From: a virus
Strand: one strand, 5' to 3'
Length of the DNA stretch: 33,071 nt
IMG/VR virus record: IMGVR_UViG_3300044530_003077
Span: 1 to 33,071 of that record
Part shown: piece by piece, positions 1 to 5,725 of the stretch
Layout of the letters: the number at the start of each line of letters is the position of its first letter
How positions within the stretch are numbered: position 1 is the first letter of the stretch
Translations under genes and position numbers: made by a program
The notes under the pieces: model-generated
Seen by the model: only the letters and a program-made list of their open reading frames with translations
Databases searched by the model: none
Told to the model about the DNA's origin: nothing

Positions 1-240
1 ATAGATTTACTACTGAATCCTAATCCACAGCTTGATTTGAGTCCACAAACAATTATACTTTTGAGAAATAATATATTCTATATAAAGAACTTCAAAAATA
101 TATATGGTATATCATTAGAATTAAGTACCCATCTTAATTACAGCTTAAAAAATAAACTTTTTAACCAAAAAGTGGAAATCGAAGATGAAATTCAAGAAAA
201 ATTTGATATCGAAGATAGATTTTTAGTGTGTTTTTTATAA
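1..240 (+). CDS. 3' end of an unknown phage gene (5' truncated)
   Basis: The frame is open from the first base and ends at a TAA at 238-240, so about 79 C-terminal residues are visible. A TTG at 37 could act as a start, but the frame is already open before it and no promoter or leader precedes it, so I read this as the tail of a gene that begins outside the window. The visible part is rich in Asn, Ile and Lys, has an acidic stretch (VEIEDEIQEKFDIED) and ends in a hydrophobic LVCFL. It is followed after 6 bp by a late-type promoter motif, so it closes a transcription unit. I do not recognise the family. Confidence 0.6.
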   Translation: MDLLLNPNPQLDLSPQTIILLRNNIFYIKNFKNIYGISLELSTHLNYSLKNKLFNQKVEIEDEIQEKFDIEDRFLVCFL

Positions 241-246
241 GTCTTT

Positions 247-260
247 GATATTTATAATAA
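247..260 (+). promoter_or_regulatory. Candidate phage late promoter
   Basis: GATATTTATAATAA matches the motif that recurs before several genes in this window (see 13646, 15575 minus, 21354, 30370). It lies 40 bp upstream of the ATG at 287. The role as a late promoter is inferred from recurrence and position. Confidence 0.5.
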
Positions 261-286
261 ACAATTAACAGTTAAAAAATAAAAAA

Positions 287-433
287 ATGGCTTGCACTTC
301 AACTATTGGTCGTGTTTTTCCTTATGGATTATGCGTTACTCCTGATAAAAGAACTAACTACAAATACCCTCAAGATGTACCATCTTTGAATGCAGTTGCA
401 TTATTTAGAAATAAGTATGGATTTAACCTGTAA
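287..433 (+). CDS. Small unknown protein (48 aa)
   Basis: ATG at 287 starts 48 codons ending in TAA at 431-433. The leader is A-rich (AAAAAATAAAAAA), the usual form before starts in this window, and a late-type promoter motif lies 40 bp upstream. The product begins MACTSTIGRVFPYGLC, contains two cysteines and has no transmembrane segment. The next gene starts 4 bp after the stop, so the two are probably co-transcribed. The beginning MACTST loosely resembles the start of the 95-aa membrane protein at 23205 (MACSTC), which may be chance. No family is recognised. Confidence 0.55.
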   Translation: MACTSTIGRVFPYGLCVTPDKRTNYKYPQDVPSLNAVALFRNKYGFNL

Positions 434-437
434 AATT

Positions 438-614
438 ATGGAAAAGGAAAAAATAGAAGCAGCATTTGATAACTTTTTGAATCCTGAAGGAACAAAAGAA
501 GAAACTAAGACTGCTACAGTAAAAAGTAAAAAAATTAACAAAAAATCTAACGAAATCATCGAACATGTTGAAAAGAAACTTGTCGTTGAGGATGGAAGAG
601 AATTACTACTCTAA
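438..614 (+). CDS. Small charged unknown protein (58 aa)
   Basis: The chosen ATG at 438 lies 4 bp after the preceding stop. An upstream in-frame ATG at 390 would overlap the 48-aa gene by 44 bp and is not preferred. The product is very rich in Lys and Glu (MEKEKIEAAFDNFLNPEG at the start) and ends EDGRELLL. It has a low-complexity centre of Lys, Thr and Asn and a predicted helical C-terminus. It lies between two other small genes and 1 bp before the ATG of the 241-aa coiled-coil gene. Translational coupling is likely. Function unknown; it could be a scaffold or virion accessory protein, but nothing in the sequence proves that. Confidence 0.6.
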   Translation: MEKEKIEAAFDNFLNPEGTKEETKTATVKSKKINKKSNEIIEHVEKKLVVEDGRELLL

Positions 615-615
615 T

Positions 616-1341
616 ATGCGAAATTTAGACATTGACAAAATAAGCAAAAGATTGTTCGTTATTTCCGAATACGGTGTTCGTGAAAGCATGTATAATCCAT
701 TTAAAGATGAAACTTTAACTGAACAAGACGCAGACCCAACTGCTGAAGATACAGCATTAGCAGGTGAGCTTGATGCAATTACTGCAGGAGCTACACCTCC
801 TGCCGAAGGTGCAGCTCCTATGCCTGATATGGGTGCAGCTCCTATGCCTGATATGGGTGCAGCTCCTATGCCTGATATGAGTGCAACAGGTGGAACTGAA
901 GAAGATGAGGTTGAAGTAGATGTTACAGATATTGTCAGTGGAGTAAAAAAAGCAGAAGATACTGTTGAAGAATTAGATGACAAAGTTGAAGGTTTAGGAA
1001 GTCAAGTAAATGATTATATTGAGAAACTTCTTCAAGCAAATGAAACTTTATTAAACAAAGTAAGTGAATTGGAAAAAAACATGAACAAGCAATTTGTTCA
1101 AAGAACACCAACTCCTTATGAGCAGTTAATGCTTCGTTCAATGTCATCTTATCCTTATACTCAACAGTTGACAGATTATTGGGCAAATGGTACAAATAAA
1201 GATATGTATATTTCTAATAAGACTTTAAAGCAATCTGAAGAAGAGGAAAATATGGAAGACGAAACTCCAAAGGAATACAATTTGACTTATAAGGATATTA
1301 ATGACACTTTTTCTGACGTTGATGTTAGAAAAACTTTTTAA
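616..1341 (+). CDS. Coiled-coil protein with GAAPMPDM tandem repeats (241 aa)
   Basis: Several starts are possible. ATG at 616 lies 1 bp after the preceding stop and is preferred; an ATG at 592 would add eight residues and overlap the previous gene. The order of parts is: a basic N-terminus (residues 1-25), an acidic region with Ala, Thr, Pro and Gly (35-65), three copies of GAAPMPDM (65-88), an acidic stretch (90-105), a long heptad-like coiled coil (about 110-155, with repeated Val, Leu and Glu), then a Tyr, Thr and Pro-rich part and an acidic tail. The layout suggests an elongated oligomer with a flexible Pro-Ala hinge, as in many phage structural or scaffold proteins. No family is recognised. 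It ends just before the promoter of the SSB gene. Confidence 0.65.
   Translation: MRNLDIDKISKRLFVISEYGVRESMYNPFKDETLTEQDADPTAEDTALAGELDAITAGATPPAEGAAPMPDMGAAPMPDMGAAPMPDMSATGGTEEDEVEVDVTDIVSGVKKAEDTVEELDDKVEGLGSQVNDYIEKLLQANETLLNKVSELEKNMNKQFVQRTPTPYEQLMLRSMSSYPYTQQLTDYWANGTNKDMYISNKTLKQSEEEENMEDETPKEYNLTYKDINDTFSDVDVRKTF
808..879 (+). repeat. Three tandem 24-bp units
   Basis: Three consecutive copies of a 24-bp unit beginning GGTGCAGCTCCTATG occupy 808-831, 832-855 and 856-879, in frame with the gene at 616-1341, each encoding GAAPMPDM. The copies are identical in DNA, so the expansion is recent or kept uniform by slippage. Confidence 0.9.
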
Positions 1342-1358
1342 AAAAAATATTAGTTTTT

Positions 1359-1391
1359 ATTGCAACTTAATAAAAAAAATCATTACCTTTG
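1359..1391 (+). promoter_or_regulatory. Bacteroidota-type promoter for the SSB gene
   Basis: ATTG at 1359-1362 and TACCTTTG at 1384-1391 are 21 bp apart, matching the -33 TTTG and -7 TAnnTTTG boxes of the Bacteroidota primary sigma factor. The start codon is at 1443, giving a leader of roughly 45 nt. Similar sites lie at 5671, 19712 (minus) and 21321 (minus). Confidence 0.6.
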
Positions 1392-1442
1392 TGATGATTA
1401 TACTACTTAACAATTATAAACAACTTAAATTTTTTACAACTT

Positions 1443-2555
1443 ATGGCTTTAGGAAATCCAAATGCTACAAAAGGTAGCAAAAAAAATGAATCCCCTTTCA
1501 AAGGGTTTGAAAACTACAATGTTCAAGTTTATACAAAGAACGGAGATAACTTTTTCAAAGTTGAACGCAGTTTCATCATGAATGCGCCAACCGAAGATTA
1601 CTTTGAAAATGAAGAAGATTTTCTCCGTGCAGAAGCTGAACATAAAAAGTTGATGAATAAGTACAATAAGCACCTATCTAAATGGCTCGAAAATCCTACA
1701 GATAGAGAGAATGCTTACTACTTAAAACAGCACGAAAGAAACATGAGAATTTTATCTGAAAACGATGGTAAAGTTGCTTATGGCACATTTCCTGCTGATG
1801 CCCCCACAGTTTCAAGTTTAGATGGTGTTATTTATAACATGTCACAAAAACTTGACATCATTGTTTCAACTAATCAAAAAACTGAAAAGTTGTATTTTGA
1901 TATGGTTGATTTCAATAACAAACAAATCTATAGAATCAACTCATCTTTCTCAACTGCAACTCGCAATTGGCTTGATTGTATTATGAGACTTGATTCTTTA
2001 AAAACTCCAATTCAATTGAAATTTGAAACAGAAATGAAACCTGAAACAAATTTCAAAGAACCAAAAATGAAAGATGGTAAACCTATTATCTCTGCAGTAA
2101 TGATGAGTGAATTTAGGGATGGTTACTATCGTAAAAAAGTAAAACCTTTATACTACAACTACGATAAAGACCGCAACCACCTTTGCGAAGAGGGTGATGC
2201 AAAAGAATACAATGATGCACTTCAATTTGCAATCAAAAAAGGTTTCAATGGAGATATCATTCAGTTTTTTGTAGAAAAGGCTAATAATCTTATAATTCCA
2301 AGTCTTCAAAAGGAAATGAAATCTTTCTTTAGAGAAATGGGATTCGAAGTTGAATATCTGAAAAATGATAAAATTGGATTGTTTGTTCCAAATTTCAAAA
2401 AAGAAGGTTCTGATGATTCTGATGAAGATTTTGAAGATTTCACTCCAACAAAAAATGAAGTATTGGAAACTCCAAAGGATACTGTAGTTGAAAAAGGAGT
2501 TAAGAAATCCAAAAAAGCTTCCTCTTCTGCAGATGATGAAGACCTACCGTTTTAA
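1443..2555 (+). CDS. Probable single-stranded-DNA-binding protein (gp32-like role)
   Basis: A 370-residue protein probably coating single-stranded DNA during replication and recombination. The strongest evidence is the C-terminus: an acidic stretch (about 325-340, Asp, Glu and Ser) followed by a Lys-rich linker and the tip ADDEDLPF. This resembles the DDDIPF tip that bacterial SSBs use to bind partner proteins. The centre (about 110-300) alternates beta-like strands with aromatic and basic residues, compatible with an OB-fold. T4 gp32 is 301 residues and has a zinc site; I see no such cluster here. It has its own host-like promoter and a terminator, as expected for a highly expressed early protein. 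Genes downstream include an RNase H-type nuclease, as around T4 gene 32. The assignment rests on the tail and context, not on a clear domain match. Confidence 0.6.
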   Translation: MALGNPNATKGSKKNESPFKGFENYNVQVYTKNGDNFFKVERSFIMNAPTEDYFENEEDFLRAEAEHKKLMNKYNKHLSKWLENPTDRENAYYLKQHERNMRILSENDGKVAYGTFPADAPTVSSLDGVIYNMSQKLDIIVSTNQKTEKLYFDMVDFNNKQIYRINSSFSTATRNWLDCIMRLDSLKTPIQLKFETEMKPETNFKEPKMKDGKPIISAVMMSEFRDGYYRKKVKPLYYNYDKDRNHLCEEGDAKEYNDALQFAIKKGFNGDIIQFFVEKANNLIIPSLQKEMKSFFREMGFEVEYLKNDKIGLFVPNFKKEGSDDSDEDFEDFTPTKNEVLETPKDTVVEKGVKKSKKASSSADDEDLPF

Positions 2556-2578
2556 TTCATGAATTTTTAACTAACCAC

Positions 2579-2606
2579 GCTCACCTCATCTTCGAGGTGA
2601 GCTTTT
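2579..2606 (+). terminator. Hairpin terminator after the SSB gene
   Basis: GCTCACCTC (2579-2587) pairs perfectly with GAGGTGAGC (2594-2602) across a six-base loop and is followed by TTTT. No new promoter is evident before the next gene at 2621, so partial read-through would be needed to express it. Confidence 0.8.
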
Positions 2607-2620
2607 AAATTTTTCTTATT

Positions 2621-3127
2621 ATGTCATTATATGAAATAAATAATCAACTCCTAAGAGGAAAAAGTCTTGCTGATGGAGATTTTAGTAACAAAGTACTCGA
2701 AACTTTAATAAACATTTTTGAAGAAGCTGCAAACTATAATGATAAAGTTATGCACAATTCAGATTCTGATTTAGATTATATTTCTGCAGACGAAATGGGT
2801 GTCGCTGCTTATATCACAACCGTAGGAATGGCAAAATCAATTGCAAAATCTGTTCTTGAGAACAAACTTTCAGTTGCAGATGAAAATTGGAGAAAGAATA
2901 ATTTGAGCGATTATAAACAATCTTCAAAATCTTCAACCATTCATATGAATAACTTGAGAGGTTTAACTGAAATTATGCCCTTCAATCAAATAAATGAGCT
3001 TCTCACGACACTTTATTACGATTTGAACACTAAGTTCAAGGCATTGCAATCTATTGCCTCAAATCGAAAATTTGAAATCGAAAAAGGTTTGGTAGAATAT
3101 ACTATTAGAAAAAGAATTACTAAATAG
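2621..3127 (+). CDS. Unknown 168-aa protein between SSB and the 5' nuclease
   Basis: The ATG at 2621 follows the SSB terminator by about 15 bp. The product is mostly helical with mixed charge and no membrane segment. An acidic middle (about residues 45-60, with DSDSDLDY) precedes a Lys and Ser-rich stretch around 95-108, and the C-terminus is basic (YTIRKRITK). I do not recognise the family. In T4 the genes for the helicase loader (gp59) and the late coactivator gp33 lie between gene 32 and rnh. Position alone therefore makes this a candidate for one of those roles; the sequence does not show it. Confidence 0.6.
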   Translation: MSLYEINNQLLRGKSLADGDFSNKVLETLINIFEEAANYNDKVMHNSDSDLDYISADEMGVAAYITTVGMAKSIAKSVLENKLSVADENWRKNNLSDYKQSSKSSTIHMNNLRGLTEIMPFNQINELLTTLYYDLNTKFKALQSIASNRKFEIEKGLVEYTIRKRITK

Positions 3128-3132
3128 TATTA

Positions 3133-3148
3133 TGTTCCACGTGGAACA
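3133..3148. promoter_or_regulatory. Perfect parS-like palindrome
   Basis: TGTTCCACGTGGAACA is a perfect 16-bp palindrome that fits the bacterial chromosome-partitioning site parS (TGTTnCACGTGnAACA) at every defined position. It lies in the 51-bp gap between the genes at 2621 and 3179. It could bind host ParB. A five-base-pair hairpin with an ACGT loop is the alternative, but there is no U-tract after it. Confidence 0.65.
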
Positions 3149-3178
3149 ATTATTCAATAACTATTAAAAATAAAAATT

Positions 3179-3424
3179 ATGTTAGCAGAAATATTAGAAA
3201 AATATCCTGATGAAGAATTCCTTTCTGCTGATGGGTTTAATAATGCCATATTAGGTGTAGAAGAAAAATCTATGAGGCTTATTTACTCTATAGCCAAATG
3301 TATAGAAATTCTAATGGAAGATATGTCAGAAGAAGAGGCTTTTGAATATTTTGATTACAATGTTAGTGGAGCTTACATGGGAGAAAAAACTCCAATTTGG
3401 TGCGATGACATTTTAAACTTCTAA
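3179..3424 (+). CDS. Small acidic unknown protein (81 aa)
   Basis: ATG at 3179 follows an AT-rich leader (AAAAATAAAAATT) and the gene ends 1 bp before the ATG of the nuclease gene at 3426, so the two are coupled. The product is acidic, with conserved-looking segments SMRLIYSIAKCIEILMEDM and YNVSGAYMGEKTPIWC near its end. Small phage proteins with an EAFEYFDYNVSGAY-like segment are common, but to my knowledge have no assigned function. In T4 the equivalent position holds small transcription or replication factors. No domain can be named. Confidence 0.65.
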   Translation: MLAEILEKYPDEEFLSADGFNNAILGVEEKSMRLIYSIAKCIEILMEDMSEEEAFEYFDYNVSGAYMGEKTPIWCDDILNF

Positions 3425-3425
3425 T

Positions 3426-4475
3426 ATGAAAACTTTATTGGTCGATGGTAATTCTTTATTAAAAAATTCATTTGAAGCAACGATTTCTACTGAAGAATAT
3501 AAAAAGAATTTCAATGGAATCTATTTGTTTCTTTTGAAATTGAGGATTATTCTTGATTCAGATTCATACTCTCATTTAAAAATAGTTTTTGATGGAGAAA
3601 AAAGTGGTTCTTTGAGAAGGGAAGTTTATCCTGAGTATAAATTAAAAAGACATACAAAGGAAAAAACTGAATTTGAAAAAGAAAAATCTTTTAAATTTAA
3701 TTATCAAAAAACTGCTTTAAAAGAATATCTATCATATTTCTGCAATGTTTATGAAGATAAATGTGTTGAAGCTGATGATATCATAGCCGAATATATTAGA
3801 AGAAAATCTTCAAATGAAAGAGTTACAATAGTAACAGGTGATTTTGACATATTAAGCCAAATCTCTTCAATGGTTGACATCTATTACTTAAACAAGTCTT
3901 TTAAATATAAAACAAGAGTAGTTGAAAGATATGAAAAAGAAGGGATAAGAAAAAATTTGATAATAGACCATAAAAATTTCAAAAAAATATTTGGATTTCC
4001 TTATGAAAATATTATATTAATAAAAACAATCTGTGGTGACAATTCAGATGAGATAAAAAATGTAAAAGGTGTAAAAGAAACAAGTTTATTTAATTGCTTC
4101 CCTGACATTCAAAAGAAGCCTCTTAAAATAGAAGATATTTTAGAACAATGTAAGATTATTAACGAATCAGATACAACAGTTCTAAAGAAAATAAAACAAA
4201 ATATTTTAGAAGGAATTACTGATGGATTACAAGGGAAAGATATATTGAAAATAAACAGTAGAATTGTAGACCTCTCAAATGAAGAATTTATCACAGAAGA
4301 ATGTATTAATAATTTGAATGAAATTGGTTTTTTCTCTAAAGAAAAGTTTGTTCCTAAAGATTCAACTTTGATGGTAGAAAAAATGAAAGAAAGCGGATTA
4401 TTAGATTTTATTAATTACAAGTCAAAAAATATCAAATATTTTTTTAAACCCTTTTTAAAAACATTTAATAAATGA
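3426..4475 (+). CDS. 5'-3' exonuclease / flap endonuclease (T4 RNase H family)
   Basis: A 349-residue metal-dependent nuclease of the FEN1/T4 RNase H family, expected to remove RNA primers and 5' flaps on the lagging strand. Metal-binding motifs are in order: VDGNS with Asp7, VFDG with Asp56, a basic segment RREVYPEYKLKR (64-75) that contacts DNA, VEADD (Glu115, Asp117, Asp118), TGDFD (Asp139, Asp141) and GDNSDEIKNVKGV (Asp205, Asp208), which is the start of the helix-hairpin-helix. T4 RNase H has 305 residues, so this one has a longer C-terminus that is Lys-rich. It lies in a probable replication operon with the SSB gene upstream and overlaps the next gene by 4 bp (ATGA). Family assignment is firm. 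Confidence 0.9.
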   Translation: MKTLLVDGNSLLKNSFEATISTEEYKKNFNGIYLFLLKLRIILDSDSYSHLKIVFDGEKSGSLRREVYPEYKLKRHTKEKTEFEKEKSFKFNYQKTALKEYLSYFCNVYEDKCVEADDIIAEYIRRKSSNERVTIVTGDFDILSQISSMVDIYYLNKSFKYKTRVVERYEKEGIRKNLIIDHKNFKKIFGFPYENIILIKTICGDNSDEIKNVKGVKETSLFNCFPDIQKKPLKIEDILEQCKIINESDTTVLKKIKQNILEGITDGLQGKDILKINSRIVDLSNEEFITEECINNLNEIGFFSKEKFVPKDSTLMVEKMKESGLLDFINYKSKNIKYFFKPFLKTFNK

Positions 4476-5590
4476 GAGATTACTCAAGAAAACCGAATCG
4501 TTTTACTTTTAAATTACTTTATAATAACGAGGTAGTAACTGCAACAGATAATTATGGAAATATCAGACCTGCAGAAAGACATTTTGATTCTCCTTTTTTC
4601 GAACCTTATAATCTAAATCCTTTCTTGGATAAGAAAATTTCTTTAAGAGATGGTGAAACTGCAATGGATTATTTGAAATATACAAAACTGTTTGAAAATT
4701 CATGGGAATCAGTTGAACTCGGAGAAGCTGTTTCTGATATCTTCAGATTGATTTTGAGACATGGTACAGAGCAATATCTTTATGATATGCAACGTAATGA
4801 AAAATCGATTATAATGGGGCAAATTATGGCTGTCAAAGATGCTTCCAAAAAGATAAAAGTTGAAAGCGATGCAACTCAGGATTATGAAGCTTATAAAAGT
4901 GAAATTGATAAGTGGGCTAATAGTAAGAAAAATACTTACACTTTTGTAGTTATCGACAAGAAATCCCCTATCAGAAATCAAAAAGGCTATTTCTATGATT
5001 TGAAAGAACTTGCCAATTCTGTAGATGTACTACATGAAAAAATGAAATTTGGTAAACTAACTGAAGAGGAAGAAATCACACTTTCAAATAATGAAGCAAA
5101 ATTAGCTGCTCATTATATAGAAAAAGAAATTTTCAGATATTCAATCAGTGCAGATGATTTTTCTTACAATGGAAAAGATTTCACTCCTCCGATTGCAATT
5201 ATTTGGAAGGATTTCAATATTAAATTTCAATCCTCTTATGAAGATGGAAAAGGTTCTTTGGAATACCGTGATATTGGCGAATTCTCAAAGATTAGCGAAC
5301 AGCACACAAACATGAAATTCAGAATTGAAACGCTGAAAAAATATATAAGTGAAATTGAAGATTCAGGAGATAATATCAAAATTGCTTCTATTGAAAAAGA
5401 TGTTAGAAGATTGGAATCTGAAATGTTCAAATTGGAAAAAATCTATTTCAAAGGAATCAGAACTCTTGTCAAAGAATATTTGAATATGGATGATTATGAA
5501 AATCGTTTTTTAAATATTCGTGAAAAAAATTGTAACTATTTTGTCAATAGTTCTGAAAGAGAAATAAGTAGAGAAGCCATGTTATTGTAA
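4472..5590 (+). CDS. Unknown 372-aa protein between 5' nuclease and helicase
   Basis: The ATG at 4472 overlaps the stop of the nuclease gene (ATGA), so translation is coupled. The product is soluble, with aromatic-rich segments near the N-terminus (RKPNRFTFKLLYNN), a Lys and Glu-rich middle, and a long helical stretch with heptad character around residues 280-330. A terminator and a new promoter follow before the helicase gene. Its place between an RNase H-type nuclease and the replicative helicase suggests a replication accessory role such as a helicase loader, recombination mediator or nuclease partner. No motif supports any one of these. Confidence 0.65.
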   Translation: MRDYSRKPNRFTFKLLYNNEVVTATDNYGNIRPAERHFDSPFFEPYNLNPFLDKKISLRDGETAMDYLKYTKLFENSWESVELGEAVSDIFRLILRHGTEQYLYDMQRNEKSIIMGQIMAVKDASKKIKVESDATQDYEAYKSEIDKWANSKKNTYTFVVIDKKSPIRNQKGYFYDLKELANSVDVLHEKMKFGKLTEEEEITLSNNEAKLAAHYIEKEIFRYSISADDFSYNGKDFTPPIAIIWKDFNIKFQSSYEDGKGSLEYRDIGEFSKISEQHTNMKFRIETLKKYISEIEDSGDNIKIASIEKDVRRLESEMFKLEKIYFKGIRTLVKEYLNMDDYENRFLNIREKNCNYFVNSSEREISREAMLL

Positions 5591-5620
5591 TTTTTTTTAA
5601 TTGTATTTTATATTTTCTTG

Positions 5621-5652
5621 AAAATGCACTCATCAAAAGGGTGCATTTTTTT
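5621..5652 (+). terminator. Hairpin terminator after the 372-aa gene
   Basis: AAAATGCAC (5621-5629) pairs with GTGCATTTT (5641-5649) and runs into a T-tract ending at 5652. It separates the nuclease operon from the helicase gene, which has its own promoter at 5671. Confidence 0.8.
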
Positions 5653-5670
5653 ATCTTTTTTTGTGAAAAA

Positions 5671-5702
5671 TTTGGTTTTCTGATATGTATTTCATATGTT
5701 TG
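5671..5702 (+). promoter_or_regulatory. Bacteroidota-type promoter for the helicase gene
   Basis: TTTG at 5671-5674 and TATGTTTG at 5695-5702 are separated by 20 bp, the clearest match in the window to the Bacteroidota -33/-7 pattern. The helicase ATG at 5726 lies 23 bp after the -7 box, leaving a short leader. Confidence 0.7.
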
Positions 5703-5725
5703 TAGCACAATCTTAAAAAGACTCT

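Noticed and set aside
390-437. Upstream ATG for the 58-aa gene
   Set aside because: It would overlap the 48-aa gene by 44 bp; the ATG at 438 lies 4 bp after that gene's stop and fits the packed layout.
606-983. Minus-strand open frame opposite the GAAPMPDM gene
   Set aside because: Its Ser, Ala and Pro-rich product is the mirror of the repeat gene; no promoter or gene-like composition supports it, and the plus-strand gene explains the region.
1329-1358. Possible weak terminator AAAAACT/AGTTTTT at the end of the coiled-coil gene
   Set aside because: Only seven A-T-rich pairs over a 16-base loop that is nearly all A and T; such pairing is expected by chance here.
3133-3148. Palindrome as a transcription terminator
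   Set aside because: The possible stem is five base pairs with an ACGT loop and no U-tract follows, while the sequence fits parS at all fixed positions.
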